From: Ohtaekwangia sp035628875
GTDB taxonomy: Bacteria > Bacteroidota > Bacteroidia > Cytophagales > Cyclobacteriaceae
Length of the DNA stretch: 64,000 nucleotides
Assembly: GCA_035628875.1 (NCBI GenBank)
Contig: DASPIZ010000151.1
Location: 46,262 to 110,261 of the forward strand
Reading direction: 5' to 3'
The notes under the pieces were generated by a model, which was given only the letters and a program-made list of their open reading frames with translations, did not search any database and was not told the origin of the DNA. The stretch's first letter is position 1. Every line of letters begins with the position of its first letter. This document shows, piece by piece, positions 46,167 through 54,224 of this stretch. The position numbers and the translations under genes were made by a program.

Positions 46167-47993
46167 ATGAAAAAGCAGGAAAAGAAAAACTTACCGAAAG
46201 CAGATGCGACAATTAATGTAAGTGACTTCATTATCAAAAGGCTGGCGAGCTGGGGTATCTCCAGAATTTTTGGATATTCTGGTGATGGAATCAATGGTAT
46301 TATGGGTGCGTTGAGCAGATCAGTCGAAGCGATAAAATTCACCCAGGTACGCCACGAAGAGATGGCTGCATTAATGGCATGTGCGCATGCTAAATTTACG
46401 GGTGAAGTTGGTGTATGCATGGCAACATCTGGTCCGGGAGCAATTCATTTACTCAACGGACTATACGATGCCAAGTTGGATCATCAGCCGGTGGTTGCGA
46501 TCATCGGACAAACAGCACGAATGGCGATCGGTGGTCATTATCAACAGGAAGTTGATCTTGTTAGTTTGTTTAAGGATGTGGCGCATGAGTATGTCCACAT
46601 GGCTTCCGATGCCACTCAAATCAGACATTTAATCGATAGGGCGATTCGTATTGCCCGGGCAGAGAGAACGGTTACCTGTGTGATTATTCCGAACGACATC
46701 CAAACCATGGATGCTGTGGAGTATCCACCACATGAACATTTCTCCATACATACCGGTGTGGGGCATCCTTCGTCGTATACAATACCAACTGATGAAGCGT
46801 TGCGTGAGGCTGCGCATATCCTTAACGTTGGTAATCGTGTCGGCATATTGGTGGGTGCAGGTGCGATGAATGCATCCAGCGAAATTATTCAGCTCGCCGG
46901 GTTGATGCATGCAGGTGTAGCCAAAGCGTTGTTGGGGAAAACTGTTTTGCCCGACGACTTGCCATTCGTTACTGGTACGATTGGATTTTTTGGAACAACA
47001 GCCACAGAATTGATGATGCAGGAATGTGATACGTTATTGATGATCGGAACAAGCTTTCCATACGCTGAGTTTCTACCGGAAGAAGGACAGGCACGTGCCG
47101 TACAAATCGACATCGACGGGCGGATGCTTAGCCTTCGTTATCCTGTTGAAGTGAATTTACTCGGTGATAGCAAAGAAACTCTACGACGATTGATTCCGCT
47201 TCTTCACCAAAAGCCTTCACGGGAATGGCAATCAAAGCTTGAAGACAAAATAAAACAATGGCGAAAAGAGCAGGAAGTAATGGCGTTACGGGAAGCTAAT
47301 CCGTTGAATCCACAGCTTGTATTTACAGCACTCTCTCCTCTTCTTCCCGACAATTGTATTTTAACCGCGGATTCCGGCTCGTCTGCCAGCTGGTATGCAC
47401 GTGAACTTAAAATTCGTGAAGGCATGATGGCATCGCTCTCCGGTAATTTAGCCACGATGGGCTGTGCTGTGCCTTATGCTATCGCTGCAAAATTTGCTTA
47501 CCCGGACAAAACGGTAATTGCTTTTGCAGGAGATGGTGCCATGCAAATGAATGGAAATCTCGAATTGCTCACCATCAGTAAATATTGGCAATCGTGGTCA
47601 ACTCCAAACATTATTATCTGTGTTTTGAATAACCGCGACCTCAACATGGTAACTTGGGAACAACGTATGATGGAAGGTGATCCAAAATTTGACACGACAC
47701 AGGTAGTACCCGAGTTCAACTATGCAGAGTATGCAAGTTCAATCGGTTTTATTGGCATTCGAATCGATTCACCTGCGCAGGTAGCCGATGCGTGGCAGCA
47801 AGCGCTTACAGCAGACAGGCCCGTTCTGATCGAAGCAATCACTGACCCTGAAATTTCTTTGTTCCCCGAACACATCCTGATGAAGAATATTTCATCGCTG
47901 GCATCGTCGGTAAAAAAAGGAGACAATGCCGCGCTGCAGAACACAGGACACATACTTCAGGAAAAAATAAAAGAAAAGATGGCAGGATTTTAG
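46167..47993 (+). CDS. TPP-dependent pyruvate-oxidase-like enzyme
   Basis: A 608-residue enzyme of the acetolactate-synthase/pyruvate-oxidase superfamily. The N-terminal pyrimidine-binding domain (about 15-190) has the catalytic Glu in VRHEEMAAL. A central FAD/Rossmann-like domain (about 210-340) and a C-terminal TPP domain follow, with the GDG motif GDGAMQMNG starting near residue 454 and a late NN. PoxB-type proteins oxidise pyruvate to acetate (quinone-linked) or to acetyl phosphate, but several sister groups with this layout are uncharacterised, so the substrate is inferred. It has no operon partner and is enclosed by two related palindromes. Confidence 0.85.
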   Translation: MKKQEKKNLPKADATINVSDFIIKRLASWGISRIFGYSGDGINGIMGALSRSVEAIKFTQVRHEEMAALMACAHAKFTGEVGVCMATSGPGAIHLLNGLYDAKLDHQPVVAIIGQTARMAIGGHYQQEVDLVSLFKDVAHEYVHMASDATQIRHLIDRAIRIARAERTVTCVIIPNDIQTMDAVEYPPHEHFSIHTGVGHPSSYTIPTDEALREAAHILNVGNRVGILVGAGAMNASSEIIQLAGLMHAGVAKALLGKTVLPDDLPFVTGTIGFFGTTATELMMQECDTLLMIGTSFPYAEFLPEEGQARAVQIDIDGRMLSLRYPVEVNLLGDSKETLRRLIPLLHQKPSREWQSKLEDKIKQWRKEQEVMALREANPLNPQLVFTALSPLLPDNCILTADSGSSASWYARELKIREGMMASLSGNLATMGCAVPYAIAAKFAYPDKTVIAFAGDGAMQMNGNLELLTISKYWQSWSTPNIIICVLNNRDLNMVTWEQRMMEGDPKFDTTQVVPEFNYAEYASSIGFIGIRIDSPAQVADAWQQALTADRPVLIEAITDPEISLFPEHILMKNISSLASSVKKGDNAALQNTGHILQEKIKEKMAGF

Positions 47994-48063
47994 GATTTGC
48001 AGGATGCGGGATGAAAGCATAGCTTTCATCCCGGTCTTGATAATCCTGTAAATCTTAAAATCC
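47985..48063. repeat. Palindrome carrying both stop codons
   Basis: Outer arms 47985-48005 (GGATTTTAGGATTTGCAGGAT) and 48043-48063 pair at 19 of 21 positions. An inner hairpin GGGATGAAAGC-ATA-GCTTTCATCCC (48008-48032) is perfect. The stop of the TPP-enzyme gene (47993) and the stop of the convergent trehalohydrolase gene (48055) both lie inside the outer arms. It probably terminates both transcripts and belongs to the same repeat family as 45975-46077. Confidence 0.85.
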
Positions 48064-49935
48064 TGCTACGAAGACGCAAACACAAACAGCTGGGAGTGTA
48101 AATATTTCATGGAGCAATACTTCCGAAGGAACACCTTTCGTTTTGCTTTTAACGGGTTGATACATCGCATCCGAGGAATCGAGGATTTTAATCCAGCGTT
48201 TGCCATAAAACGGAATAGAAACGTCCAGCTCCTTTTCACTGAAATTAAATAAACAGACCATTGGACTTTTTCCGCCTTCTTCACATCGCAGGAGAATCAA
48301 TCCCGACTGACCAATGATTTGCGTTCGGGTATCGTTCTTGGAGAAATTTTGAAGCGCTGGTATTTTTTTTCGGAGACTAATGAGTTCTTTATACCAGTTC
48401 CGTAAAACGAAGTGTTGTCCTTCTTTTCGAAGATGCCACTTTAATTTTGAATCGTTAAACGTTTTTTCATCTTGCGGATCAGGTGATTCCCCGTTTGTAT
48501 TGAAGTCTTTAAACTCTTCCTTTCTCCCTTTCCTTACAGCTTCAATGAGTTTTTTATCAGAATGACTAACGAAATAAAAAAAAGGTGATTGTTCTCCATA
48601 CTCTTCACCCATAAACAACATGGGAACATAGGGAGAAAGTAACATAGCGGCAGCAGCCAGTTTCAATCTATCAAAATCAACAAGCATTGATAATCGCTCG
48701 CCCATAGGACGATTACCTGCCTGATCATGATTGAGAATAAATACAACAAACTTGTCTCCGGAAACGCCTGCCGATGAGACACCGTGTTTGCGTCTCCGGA
48801 ATTTTACATATTCACCGCTGTGTACAAATCCATCAGTATACGCTTTGGCCAATTGTTCCATGCGGCCAAAGTCAATGTACCGTTCTCTTCCGTTGAAGTC
48901 GAGCATTACATATAATGCATGATGAAAATCATCCAACCATTGCGCTCTGAAACCATAACCTCCAGATGCAGGATCACGAATCACCTTTGGATTATTCAAG
49001 TCGCTTTCGGCAATCAAGTGAAGCGGTCTTCCGGTTTTTTCCTGCAAGACAGTCATTTTTTCATGAAGGTGTTCCCAAACATTGACAGCGCTATTGTCAA
49101 ACACCATGTGTACGGCATCGATCCGCAATCCATCAATATGGAAGCATTGAAACCAGTATAACGCATTGTTACAAAAATATTCTTTCACAGCGTCAGACCA
49201 CGCGCCATCGAAATTAATGGCATCACCCCAGGGGGTACAATATGTATTGGTGAAGTAGGGGCCATAAAGCGACAAGTAGTTTCCTTCCGGACCAACATGG
49301 TTGTAAACAACATCAAGAAAAACCGCAATACCTTTTTGGTGACAGGCATCAACGAGTTTTTTTAATCCTTCTTGTCCGCCATAAGTATTTTGAACAGCAT
49401 AGGGAAATACACCATCATATCCCCAGTTCCGGTTACCCGGGAATTGCGATACCGGCATAATTTCAATTGCATTGATGCCAACATCCACAAGATCGTCGAG
49501 ACAAGGTATCACAGCTTCGAAAGTTCCTGCTGCTGTGAAGGTGCCCACATGAATTTCATAAAGAATAAGATCTTTGAAAGGAATTCCTTTCCACTGATCG
49601 TCGTTCCATTGATAACGGTTGTGATCAACAACCTGCGAAGGCCCGTGAACACCGTCGGGTTGATGGTATGACGCCGGATCCGGCACGCCTTCCGCACCAT
49701 CGATATTATAGCAATATTTCCTTCCCGCCGCTATGTTATGCAGCGTTACCGTAAAGTAACCTTCTTTATCTTTTGTTAAAGGAATTTTTTCATCCGGATC
49801 GAATAAATGCAAAACGATATTATCCTTCAGTGGTGCCCAAACTTTGAAGTGACATACGCCTGGAGAAATCAATGTAGTACCGACAGGATTCGACAATATG
49901 AATCGCTCGGTTGTGTTGTTTGATGCTGTTGTCAT
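48055..49935 (-). CDS. treZ: Malto-oligosyltrehalose trehalohydrolase
   Basis: A 626-residue GH13 enzyme. The N-terminal beta-sandwich (CHFKVWAPLKDNIVLHL), the early ILYEIHVGTFTAAGTF and the insertion pattern are typical of TreZ. The GH13 catalytic set is complete: Asp273 in GLRIDAVH, the Glu in LIAESDLN and the Asp in LNHDQAGN. TreZ releases trehalose from malto-oligosyl-trehalose, which TreY makes; no treY lies in this window. It sits 11 bp after a GH13 alpha-glucosidase gene on the same strand, so the two form an operon. A branching enzyme (GlgB) is a weaker alternative, since the family-specific start fits TreZ best. Confidence 0.9.
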   Translation of the reverse strand: MTTASNNTTERFILSNPVGTTLISPGVCHFKVWAPLKDNIVLHLFDPDEKIPLTKDKEGYFTVTLHNIAAGRKYCYNIDGAEGVPDPASYHQPDGVHGPSQVVDHNRYQWNDDQWKGIPFKDLILYEIHVGTFTAAGTFEAVIPCLDDLVDVGINAIEIMPVSQFPGNRNWGYDGVFPYAVQNTYGGQEGLKKLVDACHQKGIAVFLDVVYNHVGPEGNYLSLYGPYFTNTYCTPWGDAINFDGAWSDAVKEYFCNNALYWFQCFHIDGLRIDAVHMVFDNSAVNVWEHLHEKMTVLQEKTGRPLHLIAESDLNNPKVIRDPASGGYGFRAQWLDDFHHALYVMLDFNGRERYIDFGRMEQLAKAYTDGFVHSGEYVKFRRRKHGVSSAGVSGDKFVVFILNHDQAGNRPMGERLSMLVDFDRLKLAAAAMLLSPYVPMLFMGEEYGEQSPFFYFVSHSDKKLIEAVRKGRKEEFKDFNTNGESPDPQDEKTFNDSKLKWHLRKEGQHFVLRNWYKELISLRKKIPALQNFSKNDTRTQIIGQSGLILLRCEEGGKSPMVCLFNFSEKELDVSIPFYGKRWIKILDSSDAMYQPVKSKTKGVPSEVLLHEIFTLPAVCVCVFVAGF

Positions 49936-49946
49936 CTCTTTAGTGA

Positions 49947-51554
49947 TCAGCTATCAAGTTTAACGATAATCGCTTCATCTCCGGCAAGGGTAATGGTATC
50001 TCCCACGTAGGTATTTTCGATGTCAGGTGATGTCGACAATACAACGGTACCGGCATACGCTGTTTGCTTTTGCCTGAAGAAACATGGCCGGTGCGTTAGA
50101 TTGAGGATGATTAGAAAACGTGGCGATTCATCCTCATGGCGAATAAACGAAATCAATTGATGATCGGAAAATACAGGATCATAGTTTCCCACCGATAATG
50201 CTTTTTCATTTTTTCGTAGTGTAACAAGTTTTTTAACAAGCGATAACATGGAAAGGTTATCGGCTTTCTCTGCCTCAACATTAACTTTCCTGTAATGGCG
50301 GTCTACCGGTAGCCATGGAGTTGTATTAGAGAAGCCGGCGTTTACACTATCATTCCATTGCATGGGCGTTCGCGCAGGATCCCTTGACAAATTCTTATCC
50401 GGCATGTTTAGTCCTTGTGGATCCTGGATAGCATCTTCTGATATCGGAACATCTTTCAATCCAAGTTCATCACCATAATACATAGTCGGAGTACCCTTCA
50501 GCGTAAGGAGCAACACCATGGCAACCTTAGCTTGTTCTATCCCTACCCTGCTAGCGATACGCGGTTGATCATGGTTTCCCAGCACCCAATTTGGCCACCC
50601 GTGTTCAGGAAGCGCTTTTTCATATTCGGTAACGGCGATCGAAATAAAACGCGCATCCCACGGCAGTGTCAATAACTGAAAATTAAAAGGAAGATGTGCT
50701 CCTTTTTTATCAACACCGTAATAGGCGATGAGTTTCTGAATGGGCAGGTAGATCTCTCCGATCATCATTCTTTCATCGTATTGATCAAGAAGCTTTCGCA
50801 TCATGTGTACAATATCATGTACTTCAGGTTGATCAGTTGAATATACAGCCAAAAGCTGATCGTATGTTGCCATGTGCTGTTGATATTCCGGGTTGGGCGG
50901 GTTATCCCTAAATTGATTATCCTTGATCATGTGCCACATCACATCGACGCGAAAGCCATCAACCCCACGGTCAAGCCAGAATTTCATGGCGTTCAGCATA
51001 GCGTTTTGTACCTCTTTGTTTCGCCAGTTGAGATCCGGTTGTTCTTTCAAAAATGCGTGGTAATAATATTGTTGTGTCTGCTCATCCCACTCCCACGCCG
51101 GACCGCCAAAAGCAGCGAGCCAGTTGTTTGGCAAACCACCACCCGGTAGCGGGTCCTTCCAGATATACCAATCTCTTTTGGGATTATTCCGCGACGATTT
51201 GGATTCAAGAAACCACGGGTGTTGATCGGACGTATGGTTGGGAACAAAATCCAGAATCAACTTCATTCCGCGTGTATGCACTGCGTTGATGAGCCGATCA
51301 AAATCATCCATGTTACCAAAGAGCGGATGAATGTTCTCGTAGTCGGATATGTCGTAACCAAAGTCTTTCATGGGCGAAGGATAAATTGGAGAAATCCAAA
51401 TAGCATCCACACCAAGCCATTGCAGATAGTCAAGCCTGCTGGCTATTCCCTTTAAGTCGCCAATACCATCATTATTGCTGTCCTGAAAAGAGCGCGGGTA
51501 AATCTGGTAAACAACGCCATACTGCCACCATAAATATTTATCTTGATATTCCAT
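49947..51554 (-). CDS. GH13 alpha-glucosidase
   Basis: A 535-residue enzyme close to oligo-1,6-glucosidase and alpha-glucosidase. It opens WWQYGVVYQIYPRSFQDSNN, and the GH13 regions are complete: DFVPNHTS, GFRVDVMWH (nucleophile Asp), MIGEIYLP (acid/base Glu) and VLGNHDQPR. The word QIYPRSFQDSNNDGIGDLKG also fits trehalose synthase and trehalose-6-phosphate hydrolase relatives, so the exact bond is uncertain. There is no signal peptide, so it is cytoplasmic. It is the first gene of the operon with treZ and probably processes malto- or isomalto-oligosaccharides. Confidence 0.9.
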   Translation of the reverse strand: MEYQDKYLWWQYGVVYQIYPRSFQDSNNDGIGDLKGIASRLDYLQWLGVDAIWISPIYPSPMKDFGYDISDYENIHPLFGNMDDFDRLINAVHTRGMKLILDFVPNHTSDQHPWFLESKSSRNNPKRDWYIWKDPLPGGGLPNNWLAAFGGPAWEWDEQTQQYYYHAFLKEQPDLNWRNKEVQNAMLNAMKFWLDRGVDGFRVDVMWHMIKDNQFRDNPPNPEYQQHMATYDQLLAVYSTDQPEVHDIVHMMRKLLDQYDERMMIGEIYLPIQKLIAYYGVDKKGAHLPFNFQLLTLPWDARFISIAVTEYEKALPEHGWPNWVLGNHDQPRIASRVGIEQAKVAMVLLLTLKGTPTMYYGDELGLKDVPISEDAIQDPQGLNMPDKNLSRDPARTPMQWNDSVNAGFSNTTPWLPVDRHYRKVNVEAEKADNLSMLSLVKKLVTLRKNEKALSVGNYDPVFSDHQLISFIRHEDESPRFLIILNLTHRPCFFRQKQTAYAGTVVLSTSPDIENTYVGDTITLAGDEAIIVKLDS

Positions 51555-51737
51555 TTGCTAAGTTTCGGCAGACAGAAAAAATTCGGTGCCTTACGTTAAG
51601 AAGGAAAAATGAAAGTGTGCTTTATTCACGTTTGGTTAGCTATTGTCCTTGTACGCGTGAATCGCAGTTAAATTTCATGGTCCTATGCGCGGACTCCGAT
51701 CGTGTAAACCACTGTATATTAGTAAGTTAAGACACGA

Positions 51738-51839
51738 TATAGTCTAAAAAACTCAATATAGTCATACTAGAGCCTTATTAAATTGCATCATAGTCATGTT
51801 ATAATATTACTTTATCATATATTTGTAATATTATAGACT
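51738..51839 (+). promoter_or_regulatory. ATAGTC direct repeats and -7 box before the mystery A/B pair
   Basis: TATAGTCT (51738), TATAGTCA (51757), CATAGTCA (51789) and the variant TATAGACT (51832) lie in the same orientation. A consensus -7 box TATATTTG is at 51818-51825, 19 bases before the start of the HTH gene at 51845. The repeats could be binding sites for the HTH protein itself (autoregulation, as in toxin-antitoxin loci); this is inference. Confidence 0.45.
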
Positions 51840-51844
51840 TACTC

Positions 51845-52303
51845 ATGAAAAAGAATAACCTACAGATACAGCAATTAAACGCAAGAATGCAGGCTTTCCC
51901 AGACTTACAAAAAACATCTTTCCCGCCCAGCGGCTGGATAAAAGCCATCCGTTCTGCGTTGGGTATTTCACTACAGCAACTAGGAAACAAGTTGTCAATA
52001 ACAAAACAGAGTGTTCTCGATATTGAAAAGCGTGAGAAAGAAGGAACCATTACCCTCAAAGCGCTTCGTGAAGCCGGAAATGCATTGGATATGCAACTGG
52101 TTTATGGGTTTGTTCCCAATGATGGCTCACTGGATGCATTGATCGAACGGAAAGCAGAAGCGCTGGCAACGCAAATTGTGCTGCGAACTTCCAATACCAT
52201 GAAACTAGAAGACCAGGAAAATTCAAAACGGCGGATTAAAAAAGCCATTAAAGAGAGAGCACTCGTTATTAAAAATGAAATGCCGAAAATCTTATGGGAC
52301 TAG
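51845..52303 (+). CDS. Mobile mystery protein A (HTH protein)
   Basis: A 152-residue protein of the mobile mystery protein A family. A helix-turn-helix of the Xre type lies at about 35-90 (WIKAIRSALGISLQQLGNKL, then TKQSVLDIEKREKEG), and the C-terminal third is charged and helical. It overlaps the Fic gene by 10 bp, and the two always travel together, as in other genomes. By analogy with toxin-antitoxin pairs this would be the DNA-binding partner that also restrains the Fic enzyme; that has not been shown by the sequence. Confidence 0.9.
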   Translation: MKKNNLQIQQLNARMQAFPDLQKTSFPPSGWIKAIRSALGISLQQLGNKLSITKQSVLDIEKREKEGTITLKALREAGNALDMQLVYGFVPNDGSLDALIERKAEALATQIVLRTSNTMKLEDQENSKRRIKKAIKERALVIKNEMPKILWD

Positions 52304-52890
52304 GGATTGCGTACACCCCGGGACAAACACCACTGGATGAAGATGAAGCCGATGGCCTGCTCATTCCCACCATTGCCACCCATGGTGAACTGGATGAATT
52401 TGAACAACAAAATATTGAGCAGGCCATTCAGTGGACCCTCGAACGAAAATTTAAACAGGGGCAGGTGCTGCAAGGAGATTTTGTTAAAGATGTACACCGG
52501 AAAATGTTCGGCGATGTATGGGCATGGGCGGGTGTATTTAGAAAAACCAACAAAAACATTGGCATCGATTATTGGAAGGTCGAAACCGAACTTCAATATT
52601 TAATGGACGACATAACGTACTGGATAAACAACAAAACCTATGCACCCGATGAAATCTCCATCCGGTTCAAACACCGTATTGTAAGTATCCATTGCTTCCC
52701 AAATGGCAACGGCAGACACAGCAGACTCATGGCTGATATTATTATAGAAGACCTTTTTAAACTGCCCGTTTTTACCTGGGGCGCTTCAAAATTTCAAAAT
52801 TCCGGTGATGCCCGCACCACCTACCTTGCCGCATTGAAAACTGCCGATGCGGGTAATATTGAGCCGCTGATTTCTTTTGCTCGGGACTAG
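52294..52890 (+). CDS. Mobile mystery protein B (Fic domain)
   Basis: A 198-residue protein with a Fic core: HCFPNGNGRHSRL (catalytic His near 133) matches HxFxxGNGRxxR. Fic enzymes transfer AMP or related groups onto proteins. The preceding segment (VHRKMFGDVWAWAGVFRKT) is the usual Fic start. I see no clear inhibitory helix in this protein, so restraint may come from its partner. The gene overlaps mystery protein A and shares its promoter. It is followed by a MITE copy (52951). Confidence 0.92.
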   Translation: MGLGIAYTPGQTPLDEDEADGLLIPTIATHGELDEFEQQNIEQAIQWTLERKFKQGQVLQGDFVKDVHRKMFGDVWAWAGVFRKTNKNIGIDYWKVETELQYLMDDITYWINNKTYAPDEISIRFKHRIVSIHCFPNGNGRHSRLMADIIIEDLFKLPVFTWGASKFQNSGDARTTYLAALKTADAGNIEPLISFARD

Positions 52891-52950
52891 TTTATCAACA
52901 AACTTTTTTGGAACGAAAATTCAAGGGTACAAAGAAATGCCAATAAGAAG

Positions 52951-53041
52951 TCAATGTTGTTGAATTAAGCTTGGTTTTTTATAGCCTCACCTTACCCTCT
53001 CAAAGGAGAAAGTGTATGGAAACTTAATTCAACAACATTGA
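52951..53041. mobile_element. 91-bp MITE-like element, copy B
   Basis: The terminal inverted repeats are perfect over 19 bp: TCAATGTTGTTGAATTAAG on the left and its inverse complement on the right (53023-53041). Flanks ATAAGAAG (52943-52950) and ATAACAAG (53042-53049) are an 8-bp target duplication with one change. Internal hairpin CTCTCAAAGGAGA. Same length and design as copy A at 28155. It lies between convergent 3' ends (Fic gene and a lipoprotein gene) and encodes nothing. Confidence 0.87.
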
Positions 53042-53052
53042 ATAACAAGTTC

Positions 53053-53757
53053 CTATTCCTTTCTAAATACAACGTAGTTTTGTTGAACAATCAGTGTATC
53101 CACCCAGGTAAAGGTCGAGTTCTTTATCACATTTAAGTAATTTTCATTAAATGCGTTATTTATATTCGCAACACCGCTCGCATTACAAACAATTATTCCA
53201 TCGGGAGGAGGGCATTTTTTGTCCAGTATATTTATAAATGGAACCTTGATTTCTTGCCCATAATCGATTGCATAAACACATGAGCGATACCCGTAAATAA
53301 AATTATGAACAGGTGGGAAACCACCGAAGCCTGCTTCAACAACGTCGGTTTGTGTTATCGGCGAAAATTGAAATCTGGGATCCCTCATATTAATTAAGGA
53401 ATTATCCGAGTATAAGGTATCGTTGGATTCAAAATAAATCTTATTTGCTACGCGCGTTGCATTCGCCGTCATTACCGTATCGGCTCCCTGAAAAACAGCC
53501 TTGCCCTTTGTTTCGAAAATAATTTCAAGATCCTGGGAAAAATCAGGCAGCTCGAATGAATTTTGCTCAACAAAGTAATCGTTATTCGCAATGAATTTAC
53601 CGGACAATAAATCGCTGGTGATTTCCCCTTCTTTGGTGAAAACACGAACTGTTCCGGTTTCAAAACCCCTGAAAACATATACTTCCGGAAGATTTATCTC
53701 TTCTTTTTCACAAGCGAGAAATACGAATAGTGGTAAAAATATTTTTAAACGTTTCAT
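53053..53757 (-). CDS. Hypothetical lipoprotein
   Basis: About 234 residues. The signal MKRLKIFLPLFVF has the lipobox FLAC (Cys16), then EKEEINLPEVYV. The body has VRVFTKEGEITSDLLSGKFI, a run of beta segments and a Cys pair. I do not recognise the family. I start at the ATG at 53757; an upstream in-frame ATG at 53772 would place five residues before the signal. It ends 12 bp from the MITE copy B. Confidence 0.65.
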   Translation of the reverse strand: MKRLKIFLPLFVFLACEKEEINLPEVYVFRGFETGTVRVFTKEGEITSDLLSGKFIANNDYFVEQNSFELPDFSQDLEIIFETKGKAVFQGADTVMTANATRVANKIYFESNDTLYSDNSLINMRDPRFQFSPITQTDVVEAGFGGFPPVHNFIYGYRSCVYAIDYGQEIKVPFINILDKKCPPPDGIIVCNASGVANINNAFNENYLNVIKNSTFTWVDTLIVQQNYVVFRKE

Positions 53758-53969
53758 TATAGTACCCAACAACTTGAGATAATTAAAACATAACTTTTAT
53801 CAAGTTACTGATTTGCACTGTATATACATTTTAAAAAAGGGCATTTTTTTTTGAACGACAAGGCCATAAGAAATTATATTTTTCCCGGTTTCTTCGCAAC
53901 TTCGGCATTGTCCCTATCCTATTTCAGGATATGAAAGCCTCGCGTTAGGGATGGTAAGGGTTTAGTGCC

Positions 53970-54220
53970 GCGCCTCGCGGTACCGAAGCGAAGCGGAGCC
54001 CTGGACAGCCCGACCCTGAGGAACGAAGGGGAACGCCCAACTCTTTATAAAAATAGACGTTGTAATGAAATGGATATTCACTTCTTCTTCTTAAGGCCCC
54101 ATTGTCGTTGCCACAAAGGCACAAGGACACGAAGCAATACAAAGCATTTTTTTCGGTTTCTTCGTGACTTCGTGGCCTCATCATTTTTTTGCCACAAAGG
54201 CACAAGGGCACGAAGGAATA
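53970..54220. repeat. Intergenic repeat tract
   Basis: The tract starts with a GCCTCGCGGTACCGAAGCGA word (53972-53991), followed by GGACAGCCCGACCC (54003-54016). Two direct copies of CCACAAAGGCACAAGG follow (54111 and 54191), with an inverted partner TTCTTCGTGACTTCGTGG between them (54158-54175). I recall similar words as common Bacteroidota intergenic repeats; this cannot be checked here. No gene. Confidence 0.6.
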
Positions 54221-54224
54221 CATA

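Noticed and set aside
51845..52890. A prophage or integrated element around the mystery A/B pair
   Set aside because: No integrase, phage gene, tRNA junction or long flanking repeat is seen; only the gene pair and a small MITE are present.
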